This document shows positions 17,181 through 25,797 of a stretch of 64,000 bases of DNA, in pieces. The notes beneath the pieces were generated by a model. It did not search any database, had not been told where the DNA came from, and saw nothing but the letters and a program-made list of their open reading frames with translations. Each line of letters opens with the position of its first letter. Position 1 is the stretch's first letter. The position numbers and the translations under genes are program-made. This DNA is from Verrucomicrobiales bacterium (lineage in GTDB: Bacteria; Verrucomicrobiota; Verrucomicrobiia; Limisphaerales; J093). The DNA lies in contig JABTUJ010000014.1 of the NCBI GenBank assembly GCA_015075445.1, positions 62,001 through 126,000 of the forward strand, written 5' to 3'.

Positions 17181-18685
17181 GCTACCTGGCGTTGCTGCGG
17201 CTGGCCGGTCCCGAGATGCTCGTGGTCCTGGCGGCGCTCGGCGCGTTGCTGGTCGACCTCGCGATCCTGCGCGATCAACCCGCCCGGATCCGGCGGTGGC
17301 TGGGAGCCGCGATCGCCGCCGCGGGCTGCCTGAGCGCCGGGCTGTACATCCTGAATGTGCCGGCTTATGGGCGCGCGCTGGACGGCATGTTCGTGGCGGA
17401 TCCGCTCACCCAGATGGTGAAACTGGTGCTGTTGGGACTGACGCTTCTCACCGTGTTGCTCTCGGTTGAGGCGGACTTCACCGACCACATCAGCGAGTAC
17501 TTCGCCCTGCTGCTGCTGGCGACGACCGGCATGCTGTTGATGACGAGTGCGGAGGATCTGTTGCCGATCTTCCTGGCGCTCGAGCTGACGAGCCTCTCGC
17601 TTTACGCGCTGGTGGCGTTGCGGCGGCAGGATCTGGCCGCGACCGAGGCGGGACTGAAGTACTTCTTCTTCGGGGCGCTCGCCGCGGCGTTCGCTTTGTT
17701 CGGGTTCAGCCTGCTCTACGGGGTGACCGGGGCGACGGGGCTCGAAGCGATCGCGAAGGCACTGCGGGGTCGGGGCTTCGATCCGCTGCTGGCGGCCGCG
17801 CTGGTGATGGTGATGGTGAGCTTCGGCTTCAAGGTGGCCGCGGTGCCGTTCCATCTGTGGGCGCCGGACGCCTACCAGGGTGCCCCGACGCCGGCGGCCG
17901 CGCTCGTGGCGTCGGGCTCGAAGGTGGCCAGCTTCTTCCTGTTTGCCAAGGTGCTGCTTTGGGCGTTTCCGGAGAGCGCGGGCGGGGCGGGGTTGACAAC
18001 GTTCCGGGCGGGATGGATGCCGGTGCTGGCGGTGCTGGCGGTGGCTTCGATGGTGCTGGGCAACCTGGCGGCCCTGGCGCAGCGCGGACTGAAGCGACTG
18101 CTGGCGTACTCCGCCGTGGCGCACGCCGGTTACCTCCTGCTGGCCGTGCTGGCTGTGGCCAGCGAGGAGAGCCGGACCGGAGCGTTGGCTTCACTGGTCT
18201 TTTACGCGGCCACGTACGCGTTGACGGCGGTGGGGGCCTTCGCCATGGCGGCCCTGGCGGAGCGCACCGGGGGGAGCGATGCTTTGGCGGAACTCGCGGG
18301 TCTGGCGAGGCGGAGCCCCTGGTTGGCGGGAGGGCTCGCGGTGCTGATGCTCTCCCTGGCGGGTCTGCCGCCGTTTGCCGGTTTCGTGGCCAAGTTCTAT
18401 GTGTTCGCGGTGGCCCTGAAGGCGGATGCCGTACATTTCAGCCTGCTGTGGTTGGTGGCTGCGGGTCTCGCCTTGAGCCCGGTGGCGCTCTACTACTACC
18501 TGAAGGTGTTGAAGCAGGCCTACGTCGTTGAACCCGTGCCGGGAGAGAAGCAGGCAGGGAGCACAGGCGCGTGGGCGGAGGGAACGGTGGTGGGGTTGGC
18601 CGCTGGCGGGTTGGTGCTGTTGGGCGTGTTCCCTCACGTGATCCTGGGCCCGATCGAGGCGGCGGTGCGGGCGGCAGGCTTCTAG
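17177..18685 (+). CDS. nuoN: NADH-quinone oxidoreductase subunit N (NuoN)
   Basis: A 502-residue antiporter-like subunit, the one nearest the quinone site. Motifs include the helix-5 LPIFLALELTSLSLYALVAL, FGFKVAAVPFHLWAPDAYQGAPTPAAALVASGSK and RGLKRLLAYSAVAHAGYLL. The closing region KFYVFAVALKADAVHFSLL and YYYLKVLKQAYV is typical. The ATG at 17177 overlaps the nuoM2 stop (ATGA) and follows a strong GGGAGGGGG ribosome-binding site. It is the last visible nuo gene and converges with the PpiC-type gene 35 bases away. Confidence 0.94.
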   Translation: MSYLALLRLAGPEMLVVLAALGALLVDLAILRDQPARIRRWLGAAIAAAGCLSAGLYILNVPAYGRALDGMFVADPLTQMVKLVLLGLTLLTVLLSVEADFTDHISEYFALLLLATTGMLLMTSAEDLLPIFLALELTSLSLYALVALRRQDLAATEAGLKYFFFGALAAAFALFGFSLLYGVTGATGLEAIAKALRGRGFDPLLAAALVMVMVSFGFKVAAVPFHLWAPDAYQGAPTPAAALVASGSKVASFFLFAKVLLWAFPESAGGAGLTTFRAGWMPVLAVLAVASMVLGNLAALAQRGLKRLLAYSAVAHAGYLLLAVLAVASEESRTGALASLVFYAATYALTAVGAFAMAALAERTGGSDALAELAGLARRSPWLAGGLAVLMLSLAGLPPFAGFVAKFYVFAVALKADAVHFSLLWLVAAGLALSPVALYYYLKVLKQAYVVEPVPGEKQAGSTGAWAEGTVVGLAAGGLVLLGVFPHVILGPIEAAVRAAGF

Positions 18686-18720
18686 CCTCTGCTCGCTCCC
18701 CCGCGGGATCGTTCGCGGCG

Positions 18721-19854
18721 CTACTTCGCCAACTCCGGGTCCAGGATCTGCACTTCGTACTCCTTGCGCAATTGTTCGGCGAAAGCGGGGAGGCGCCGTT
18801 CAACGCCCTGCGTGAGGAGGATCTCGCGGAGTTCGGGTGCGACCTGCTCGAAGGGCAGTTTGCCGGCGGGGATCTTCTCGTTGACGCGGGCGATGTAGAG
18901 GCCGAAGCGCGTGGCGATGGGGTTGCTCACCTGGTTGAGAGGCAGACGGAAGAGAGCTTCGAGCAGCTCGGGCGCCATCGCCGTGCGCGCGCTGGCCGTG
19001 TATTCCCCGCCGGTGCGGGCGACATCAGGGTCTTCGGAAACCTCCCGGGCCACGGTCGCGAAGTCCGCACCCGCCTTCAGCCGCTGCACCGTGTTGGTGG
19101 CCAGCGCGAGCTTGGCGGCGAGTTCGCGTTCGGCCAGCGGGCCGCGGGAGACGGGGTCCACGGTGTAGAGGAGGATGAGGTGAGCCTTGACCTGCTCGGG
19201 GCGTTCGAGGCGGGCGAGGTGGACCCGCTGGATCTCGGCCAACCGGTTGGTCGCATCCCGGTAGATGCCGGTGTGCTGGTTGCCGGCCGCGGCGATCTTC
19301 TGCGCGGTCTCCTGGACTTCCTGGGCCTGGAGGTCAATCCCTTCGAGGTAGAACTGCCGGACCTGCTCGTCGGTGACGGTCAGTTTGGACTTGAGCTCGC
19401 GTTCAAGCACCTTCTCGACCACGGCCTGCTCGAAGGCCTTCTGCTCGAAAGCCTCGGGCTTGAGGCCGGTGGCGAGGAGCTGGCGGCGGTACGATTCCTC
19501 CGAGGGCGCCTTGCTCTTGGTGTCCGCGATGAACTTGTCGGCGAGTTCACGCGCCTTGGACTTGTCGGCGGCGGTGGCGCGCTGGACGAGGAGCCGGGTC
19601 AGGATCATGCGCTCGAGCATGCGGGCGCGGAGTTCCGGCTCCTCACGGGGCGAGATGGCCTGGTTCTGGGTGGCCAGCGTGGCCTTCAGCGCGGTGATGG
19701 AGTCATCGAGTTCGAGCTGACGGATCTCGAAGCCCTTGCCCTTGGCGAGCACGGGGTTGTCGAAGAGGTCGGCGGTGTTCGCGGCCGGGAGCCCGGTCAT
19801 GGGGAGCCAACTGGCACTCAGTACCAGCGCCAGGGAGAAGCGAGAAAGGCACAT
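18721..19854 (-). CDS. PpiC-type (parvulin) peptidyl-prolyl isomerase, SurA-like
   Basis: A 377-residue exported foldase. The N-terminal signal is MCLSRFSLALVLSASWLP. A long helical SurA_N-like segment follows (residues ~50-170, with ERMILTRLLVQRA), then a parvulin domain (~215-340) containing VKAHLILLY, GADFATVAREVSEDP, GGEYTA and ATRFGLYIARVNEKIP. It probably chaperones envelope proteins. The start at 19854 is preferred over 19875 because it opens the signal peptide and avoids overlap with serA. It is 4 bases downstream of serA and likely co-transcribed. Confidence 0.85.
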   Translation of the reverse strand: MCLSRFSLALVLSASWLPMTGLPAANTADLFDNPVLAKGKGFEIRQLELDDSITALKATLATQNQAISPREEPELRARMLERMILTRLLVQRATAADKSKARELADKFIADTKSKAPSEESYRRQLLATGLKPEAFEQKAFEQAVVEKVLERELKSKLTVTDEQVRQFYLEGIDLQAQEVQETAQKIAAAGNQHTGIYRDATNRLAEIQRVHLARLERPEQVKAHLILLYTVDPVSRGPLAERELAAKLALATNTVQRLKAGADFATVAREVSEDPDVARTGGEYTASARTAMAPELLEALFRLPLNQVSNPIATRFGLYIARVNEKIPAGKLPFEQVAPELREILLTQGVERRLPAFAEQLRKEYEVQILDPELAK

Positions 19855-19858
19855 GGCG

Positions 19859-21457
19859 TCAGAGAGTGACCACATGGAGGTTGGTGATGTCGGGATCCTG
19901 GCGCAGCGCCTCGAGGACAGGCGCCGGCGGCACGCTGTCGAGGTTGAGCACCGTGAAGGCTTCGCCTCCGGCCACGTCGCGGCTGAGGCTCATGCTGGCA
20001 ATGTTCACATTGTGGCGTCCGAGCAGCGTGCCCACGTGTCCGACCATGCCCGGCCGGTCTTTGTTGTTCATCATGAAGACGACGCCGCAGGGCAGGATCT
20101 CGGTGGGACGGCTGAAGACCCGGACGATGCGGGGGTTGTCGGGTGAACCGAAGAAGGTGCCGCCGGCCGAGCAGACCTTCCGGCCCCCGTCGTACACCGT
20201 CACATGCAGCCATTCGTTGAAGGTGACCGGTTCGTCCGAGCGCTTCTCCTCGACCGAGATGCCGAAGGTCGCCGCCACGCTGCGGACGTTGATGTGGTTG
20301 AGCTTGTCCACCGCCGAGCGGCTCAGAAAACCCTGGAGAACGGCGCGGGTGACCGGGTCGGTGTTCGGCAGCTCCCGGGCCTTGCCGCCGTAGGTGACGT
20401 ACACCCGGTCCACTTGCGCGGGAGCGAGCTGGCCCAGGAACTTGCCCAGCTTCTCCCCGAGGATGAGATAAGGCCGAACCTGCTCGTAGGTCTTGGCGTC
20501 GAGATGCGGCAGGTTGACGGCGTTGCGCACCTCGCCAGTGAGGAGGTAGTTCGTGATGACCTCGGCGACCTCGATGCCGCACTTCTCCTGCGCCTCCGCC
20601 GTGCTGGCACCGAGGTGCGGGGTCAGGATCACCGCGGGGTGCTTCCGGTACGGATGATCCGGCGCCAGGGGCTCGTGAACGTACACATCCAGGGCCGCCG
20701 CCGCCACCTTGCCGGAGTCCAGCGCCGCCAGCAGATCGGCATCCTCGATGATCTCGCCGCGGGCGCAGTTCACGATCCGCACGCCGGGCTTCATTTTCGC
20801 GAACGCCGCCGCATTCAACATCCCGCGGGTGTGCTCGGTCGCCGGCAGGTGGATCGTCAGGAAATCGGCGTCGCGATAAAGCATGTCGACGTCGGACACC
20901 AGTTCGACCCCCAGGGCGCGCGCGCGGGTCGCGTTGAGGAACGGGTCGTAGGCCAGGACGTGCATGCCGAACGCCGTGGCCCGGACCGCGACCTCGCCGC
21001 CAATCCGGCCCATGCCCAGCACCCCGAGGGTCTTGCCCGCCAGCTCCACCCCTTGAAACGCTTTGCGATCCCACTTGCCCGCTACCATCGTGCTGTGCGC
21101 CTGTGGGACCTTGCGCGCCAGACTCAGCAGCATCGCGAACGTCAGCTCGGCTGTGGTGATCGTGTTGCCGCCCGGTGTGTTCATCACCACGACGCCCCGC
21201 GCCGTTGCCGCTTCGACATCGACATTGTCGACACCCACGCCCGCGCGCCCGACGACCCGCAGTTGCGGCGCGGCTTCGAGAACCGCCCGCGTGACCTTGG
21301 TCTCCGAACGCACCACCAACGCCACGGCGTCGGCCACCAACGGCAGCAAGGCCGCTTCGGACAACCGCTGATCGAGGACCTGAACCCGGAACTCGGGGTG
21401 TTGCTTCAGCAACGCGATTCCTTTGGGCGACACAGGGTCGCAAACAACAATTTTCAT
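19859..21457 (-). CDS. serA: D-3-phosphoglycerate dehydrogenase (SerA)
   Basis: A 532-residue enzyme for the first step of serine synthesis, oxidising 3-phosphoglycerate with NAD. The nucleotide-binding motif is GVLGMGRIGGEVAVRA, with the catalytic Arg in NCARGEIIEDADLL and the catalytic His in LTPHLGASTAEAQ. The regulatory ASB region follows (~320-450), and a C-terminal ACT domain (NNKDRPGMVGHVGTLLGRHNVNIASMSL) probably binds serine for feedback control. Length and order match the long type of PGDH found in many bacteria. It shares an intergenic region with the divergent photolyase gene. Confidence 0.95.
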   Translation of the reverse strand: MKIVVCDPVSPKGIALLKQHPEFRVQVLDQRLSEAALLPLVADAVALVVRSETKVTRAVLEAAPQLRVVGRAGVGVDNVDVEAATARGVVVMNTPGGNTITTAELTFAMLLSLARKVPQAHSTMVAGKWDRKAFQGVELAGKTLGVLGMGRIGGEVAVRATAFGMHVLAYDPFLNATRARALGVELVSDVDMLYRDADFLTIHLPATEHTRGMLNAAAFAKMKPGVRIVNCARGEIIEDADLLAALDSGKVAAAALDVYVHEPLAPDHPYRKHPAVILTPHLGASTAEAQEKCGIEVAEVITNYLLTGEVRNAVNLPHLDAKTYEQVRPYLILGEKLGKFLGQLAPAQVDRVYVTYGGKARELPNTDPVTRAVLQGFLSRSAVDKLNHINVRSVAATFGISVEEKRSDEPVTFNEWLHVTVYDGGRKVCSAGGTFFGSPDNPRIVRVFSRPTEILPCGVVFMMNNKDRPGMVGHVGTLLGRHNVNIASMSLSRDVAGGEAFTVLNLDSVPPAPVLEALRQDPDITNLHVVTL

Positions 21458-21652
21458 CGGGATAACGCCCGTCGGGCGTCAAACAGCGGGCAGTCTAAGG
21501 GAAGCCGGAAATCAGGTCAAACGTGGGGAATGCTCCGGCCGACACCTGGCGCGGTCGCTTGACAGGTCGCGGGAATCCGCCTACCCGTCCGCGATGTCCA
21601 TCGGCTGGGCTCAGCATCACAAGTGGTCGCGGTTGTCCGTTGACACGGCGAT

Positions 21653-23122
21653 ATGAGGAAACCTGTCGTCCCCCCGGCCACCTTGGTGTGGTTTCGTCTC
21701 GACCTTCGCCTGAACGACAACCCCGCCCTGCACGCGGCGTCGCTGCGGGGCGGGCCCCTCCTCCCCGTTTTCATCTGGGCACCGGAGGAGGAAGAGGACT
21801 GGCCACCCGGCGCGGCGTCGCGCTGGTGGCTCCACCAGTCGCTCAAGGTGCTGGCGGCCGATCTGCAGGCGCGAGGTTCGCGACTTGTGCTGCGCCGGGG
21901 CCCGACCCTGGACACCCTGCGGGAGTTGGCCAGGCTGAGCGGAGCGCGCGCGGTCTTCTGGAACCGCCGGTACGAACCGGCGATGGTGGCGCGCGATCAG
22001 CGTCTGATGGAGCTTCTGCGTGCGGACGGGTTCGAGGTCGAGAGTTTCAATGCCGCCCTGCTGCGCGAGCCCTGGGCGTTGCAGACGCGGAGCGGCGGGC
22101 CGTACCAGGTGTTCACGCCCTTCTGGCGGGCCCACCTCGCCCTGCCGGACCCGCCGGCGCCCTGGCCGCTGCCCACCTCATTGCCGCCCGCATTGCCCTG
22201 GCCCGCATCGCTGGGGCTGGAGATCCTCGGGCTGCTGCCCCGGATCGATTGGGCCGGAGGGATCCGGGACGCGTGGCAGCCGGGCGAAGCTGGCGCGGCC
22301 CGCAACCTCGCCCGGTTCGTTGCCGAGACGGTCGATGGGTATGCCGAGCAACGGAACCGCCCCGACCTCCAGGGGACGTCGCGGCTTTCCCCCCACCTCC
22401 ACTTCGGCGAGATCGGTCCGCGGCAGATTTGGCGGGCATTGGAGGAAGCGGCGCACCGGGCGGGAACCGGGAGCCCGGCATGGCGCCAGTCCACGTTCGC
22501 CGCCGAGCTGGGTTGGCGCGAGTTTGCCCACCACCTGGTGTACCATTTCCCCCGCACGCCCACGGAGCCGCTGCGAAGTGAATTCGCCCGGTTCCCCTGG
22601 CTTCGTGATGGCGCGTTGCTGCGGGCGTGGCAACGGGGTCGTACGGGGTATCCCATCGTCGACGCGGGGATGCGCGAACTTTGGGCGACCAGTTGGATGC
22701 ATAACCGGGTGCGCATGATCGTGGCCTCGTTTCTGGTGAAAGACCTGCGAATCGACTGGCGCGAAGGGGCCCGGTGGTTTTGGGACACGCTCGCGGATGC
22801 CGATCTCGCGAACAACACCCTCGGATGGCAGTGGACGGCCGGGTGCGGCGCCGATGCCGCGCCCTTCTTCCGGATCTTCAATCCGGTCAGCCAGGGCGAG
22901 AAGTTCGATCCGCACGGCGACTACGTCCGGCGCTGGGTGCCGGAGTTGGCAGGTCTGGCGGCCGACTGGATTCACCGTCCCTGGGAGGCGCCGGCTGAGG
23001 TGCTGGCGAAGGCCGGTGTGGTGCTCGGCGGCAACTACCCGCGGCCGGTGGTTTCGCACGCCGTGGCGCGGGAGGTGGCGCTCGAAGCCTACACACGAAT
23101 CAAACGAGGGGTCAGTCAATAG
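21653..23122 (+). CDS. phrB: Deoxyribodipyrimidine photo-lyase (class I)
   Basis: A 489-residue flavoprotein that repairs UV-induced cyclobutane dimers using light. The N-terminal antenna domain begins LVWFRLDLRLNDNPAL. The FAD domain carries TSRLSPHLHFGEIGPRQIW, ELGWREFAHHLVYHFP, GRTGYPIVDAGMRELWATSWMHNRVRMIVASFLVKDL and DADLANNTLGWQWTAGCGADAAPFFRIFNP, all diagnostic. The last residues, GVSQ and the stop, are encoded by the inserted repeat element starting at 23108, so the native C-terminus has been replaced. A 126-bp copy of the gene's 3' end lies at 23359-23484. Confidence 0.95.
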   Translation: MRKPVVPPATLVWFRLDLRLNDNPALHAASLRGGPLLPVFIWAPEEEEDWPPGAASRWWLHQSLKVLAADLQARGSRLVLRRGPTLDTLRELARLSGARAVFWNRRYEPAMVARDQRLMELLRADGFEVESFNAALLREPWALQTRSGGPYQVFTPFWRAHLALPDPPAPWPLPTSLPPALPWPASLGLEILGLLPRIDWAGGIRDAWQPGEAGAARNLARFVAETVDGYAEQRNRPDLQGTSRLSPHLHFGEIGPRQIWRALEEAAHRAGTGSPAWRQSTFAAELGWREFAHHLVYHFPRTPTEPLRSEFARFPWLRDGALLRAWQRGRTGYPIVDAGMRELWATSWMHNRVRMIVASFLVKDLRIDWREGARWFWDTLADADLANNTLGWQWTAGCGADAAPFFRIFNPVSQGEKFDPHGDYVRRWVPELAGLAADWIHRPWEAPAEVLAKAGVVLGGNYPRPVVSHAVAREVALEAYTRIKRGVSQ

Positions 23123-23353
23123 TATTGACAACTTTTGGGCTTCCGGTAGGTCCAGGGTTGAGAGGGCTGAGCATGGGTGGCAGGCGCTGTACGAGGGGTC
23201 AGTCAATAGTATTGACAACTTTTGGGCTTCCCGTAGGTCCAGGGTTGAGAGGGCTGAGCATGGGTGGCAGGCGGTCAACCTTCCAGCGCGGTGTCCGGAC
23301 GATGAGTTTAGAGATTGATTTGTTGTAGCATTCAGATTTCTGGGACTGACCCC
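23108..23353. mobile_element. REP-bounded MITE-like element A, with an internal 87-bp tandem duplication
   Basis: The element is bounded by the inverted ends GGGGTCAGTC (23108-23117) and GACTGACCCC (23344-23353). Its first 87 bases (23108-23194) are repeated in tandem from 23195 with few changes; without that duplication it would be about 160 bp, the size of element B. It contains no gene. Its first bases supply the stop codon of the photolyase gene. It is likely a non-autonomous element or composite REP mobilised by an enzyme encoded elsewhere. Confidence 0.7.
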
Positions 23354-23358
23354 ATAGG

Positions 23359-23484
23359 TGGGAGGCGCCGGCTGAGGTGCTGGCGAAGGCCGGTGTGGTG
23401 CTTGACGAGAACTACCCGCGGCCGGTGGTTTCGCACGCCGTGGCGCGGGAGGTGGCGCTCGAAGCCTGCACGCGAATCAAACGA
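23359..23484 (+). pseudogene. Duplicated 3' fragment of the photolyase gene
   Basis: These 126 bases copy 22982-23107 with only a few substitutions, for example L-D-E-N in place of L-G-G-N. They end at the same junction with a REP-bounded element. No promoter or N-terminus is present, so it is a gene fragment produced by tandem duplication of the photolyase end plus the adjacent element. Confidence 0.85.
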
Positions 23485-23644
23485 GGGGTCAGTCAATAGT
23501 ATTGACAACTTTTTGGGCTCCCCAGAGGTCCAGGCTTGGGAGGGCTGAGCATGGGTGACAGACGCTGAACCTCCCAGCGCGGTGTTCGGACGATGAGTTT
23601 ATGGAATGATGTGTGGTAGTATTCAGATTTCTGGGACTGACCCC
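23485..23644. mobile_element. REP-bounded MITE-like element B
   Basis: A 160-bp element with inverted ends GGGGTCAGTC (23485-23494) and GACTGACCCC (23635-23644). It is similar along its length to element A but lacks the 87-bp internal duplication. No coding capacity is seen. Together with the photolyase fragment it forms the second unit of a tandem segmental duplication with an offset of 377 bases. Confidence 0.7.
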
Positions 23645-23689
23645 TTTGGTGGCATTGACGGGCTGCAGTTCCCTCCCTACGTTCGCCCC

Positions 23690-25612
23690 ATGCACACCCC
23701 AACCGCCTCCCGCCCCGCCCAGACCGCCCTGATGCTGATCGCCGCCGTCACACTGGGTGGCGTCCGGGGCGCGGCTGCCGTGGGCACCATGGACCGGGCC
23801 GGGGTTGAAACGGCCTATACCAAGCACGAGTTCAGGGTCCCGATGCGCGACGGGGTCCGCTTGCACACCCGCGTCCTCCTGCCGAAGGACGATACCCACC
23901 AGTACCCCATCCTCCTGCGGCGAACACCCTACGGCCTGCGACCCTACGGGAGCAGCGCCTTCAGCGAGCCGGTCGGCAGCGTGCAGCGGTTCCTCGAAGA
24001 CCGGTTCATCCTCGTCGAGCAGGATGTGCGGGGACGCATGGCGTCGGAAGGGAAGTTCGTTCACGTCCGACCGTTCCAGCCGGTGAAGACCGGACCGGAG
24101 GACATCGACGAGAGCACGGATGCCTGGGATACCATCGACTGGCTCGTCCGCCACCTCCCGGGCCATAACGGTCGGGTCGGGATGTTCGGCATCTCGTATC
24201 CGGGCTTCTACACGTCGATGGGGATGATCGACTCGCATCCGGCCTTGCGCGCCGCCTCGCCTCAGGCCCCGGTGGCCGACTGGTTCCGCGGCGATGATTT
24301 TCGGCACAACGGCGCGCTGTTCCTCGCGCACGCCTTCAATTTCCTCGCCCAATTCGAGTGGCCGCTGGAGCACCCGACACGCGAACGCCCCCGCGCCTTT
24401 GATCACCAGACCCCCGACGGCTATGCGTTCTTCCTCGACCTCGGATCGCTCGCCAACGCGGAAACGCTCCATTTCAAGGGTCGGGTCCCCTTCTGGTCCG
24501 AAGTGGTGGCCCACCCGAACTACGATGACTTCTGGAAGGCGCGCAACATCCTGCCGCATCTGCGCAACATCCGCTGTGCCGTCCTGACCGTGGGCGGGTG
24601 GTACGACGCCGAGGACCTGTATGGCACGCTCGCGACCTACCAGGCGGTGGAGCGCCAGAACCCGGGGCTGACCAACCTGCTGGTGATGGGGCCCTGGGCC
24701 CACGGCGATTGGGGGAGGGGCGAGGGTGACCGTCTGGGCCACGTTTCGTTCCGGGCCAGGACGGCCGATTTCTACCGCGAACAGATCGAGCTGCCTTTCT
24801 TCCGCCACTTCCTGAAGGGCGAAACGAACTGGGCGCTACCCGAGGCGTTTGTATTTGAGACGGGTACCCACCAATGGCGTCGCTTTGACCAATGGCCGCC
24901 GCGCCAGAGCACCGAGGCGACCTTGTTTCTGCAGGCGGCTGGCCGGTTGGCCGGCGAACGGCCCGGCGAGGGGGAATCCGCGTTCGACGAGTATGTGAGC
25001 GACCCCGCCAAACCCGTGCCGTACATCCCGAACATCGCGAGCGGCATGACCCGTGAGTACATGACGGACGACCAGCGGTTTGCCGCGTCGCGTCCGGATG
25101 TCCTGGTTTATGCCACGGCCCCCCTGGAGGAGGACCTCACGATCGTGGGACCCATCGCAGTGACGCTGCACGTTTCGACGTCCGGGACCGATGCCGACTG
25201 GGTGGTGAAGCTGATCGACGTTTACGAGCCGACGTATCCGGATCCGGAACCGAATCCGGCCGGCGTGCGGATGGGGGGCTACCAGCAACTGGTGCGGGGG
25301 GAGCCGATGCGCGGCCGGTTCCGACAGAGCTTCGAGCGTCCCGAGCCGTTCGTGCCGGGTCAGGTGGAACGGGTTTCGTGGGAGATGCCGGACGTCTTTC
25401 ACACGTTCCGGCGGGGGCATCGGGTGATGGTCCACGTGCAGAGCACGTGGTTTCCACTGGTGGACCGCAATCCTCAGACGTTTGTGGATGCGTGGCGGGC
25501 CCGACCGGAACACTTTCAACGAGCCCTGCAACGGGTCTATCGCGGAGGGCTCAGCGCGTCGGCGATCACCTTTGGCGTGCTGCGAGAGGCGGGGTTGAAG
25601 CCGGGATCGTGA
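23690..25612 (+). CDS. CocE/NonD family hydrolase (X-Pro dipeptidyl-peptidase S15 type)
   Basis: A 640-residue exported alpha/beta hydrolase. The signal is MHTPTASRPAQTALMLIAAVTLGG. The N-terminal strand region has VPMRDGVRLHTRVLLP. The nucleophile elbow GISYPGF gives the catalytic Ser near residue 166, the Asp lies in GGWYDAEDLYG and the His in MGPWAHGDWG. The C-terminal jelly-roll (from ~460) contains LEEDLTIVGPIAVTLHVSTSGTDADW. These enzymes hydrolyse esters or amides; the substrate cannot be told. The start at 23690 excludes 28 upstream codons that translate the adjacent repeat element. Confidence 0.88.
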   Translation: MHTPTASRPAQTALMLIAAVTLGGVRGAAAVGTMDRAGVETAYTKHEFRVPMRDGVRLHTRVLLPKDDTHQYPILLRRTPYGLRPYGSSAFSEPVGSVQRFLEDRFILVEQDVRGRMASEGKFVHVRPFQPVKTGPEDIDESTDAWDTIDWLVRHLPGHNGRVGMFGISYPGFYTSMGMIDSHPALRAASPQAPVADWFRGDDFRHNGALFLAHAFNFLAQFEWPLEHPTRERPRAFDHQTPDGYAFFLDLGSLANAETLHFKGRVPFWSEVVAHPNYDDFWKARNILPHLRNIRCAVLTVGGWYDAEDLYGTLATYQAVERQNPGLTNLLVMGPWAHGDWGRGEGDRLGHVSFRARTADFYREQIELPFFRHFLKGETNWALPEAFVFETGTHQWRRFDQWPPRQSTEATLFLQAAGRLAGERPGEGESAFDEYVSDPAKPVPYIPNIASGMTREYMTDDQRFAASRPDVLVYATAPLEEDLTIVGPIAVTLHVSTSGTDADWVVKLIDVYEPTYPDPEPNPAGVRMGGYQQLVRGEPMRGRFRQSFERPEPFVPGQVERVSWEMPDVFHTFRRGHRVMVHVQSTWFPLVDRNPQTFVDAWRARPEHFQRALQRVYRGGLSASAITFGVLREAGLKPGS

Positions 25613-25797
25613 CGGCCTGCAGTTGACGGAGGCGGATCGGCGGCTTCCCCGCGGCGGCGGCGGGCGGTGAGGTGTGCAGCCTCCGGCAAGTTGGCTGGTT
25701 GCGGGTGGAAGTATGGGCTGCGGAAGTTTGGGCTTGCCGGGGGTTCGTTGAGGTGCTTTAACGCTGACTGTCAGCCAAACGAAACCTCACAACCCTC

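Noticed and set aside
23489..24808. 439-residue minus-strand open frame
   Set aside because: It is antisense to the CocE hydrolase, which has an intact catalytic triad, and its end lies in the repeat element.
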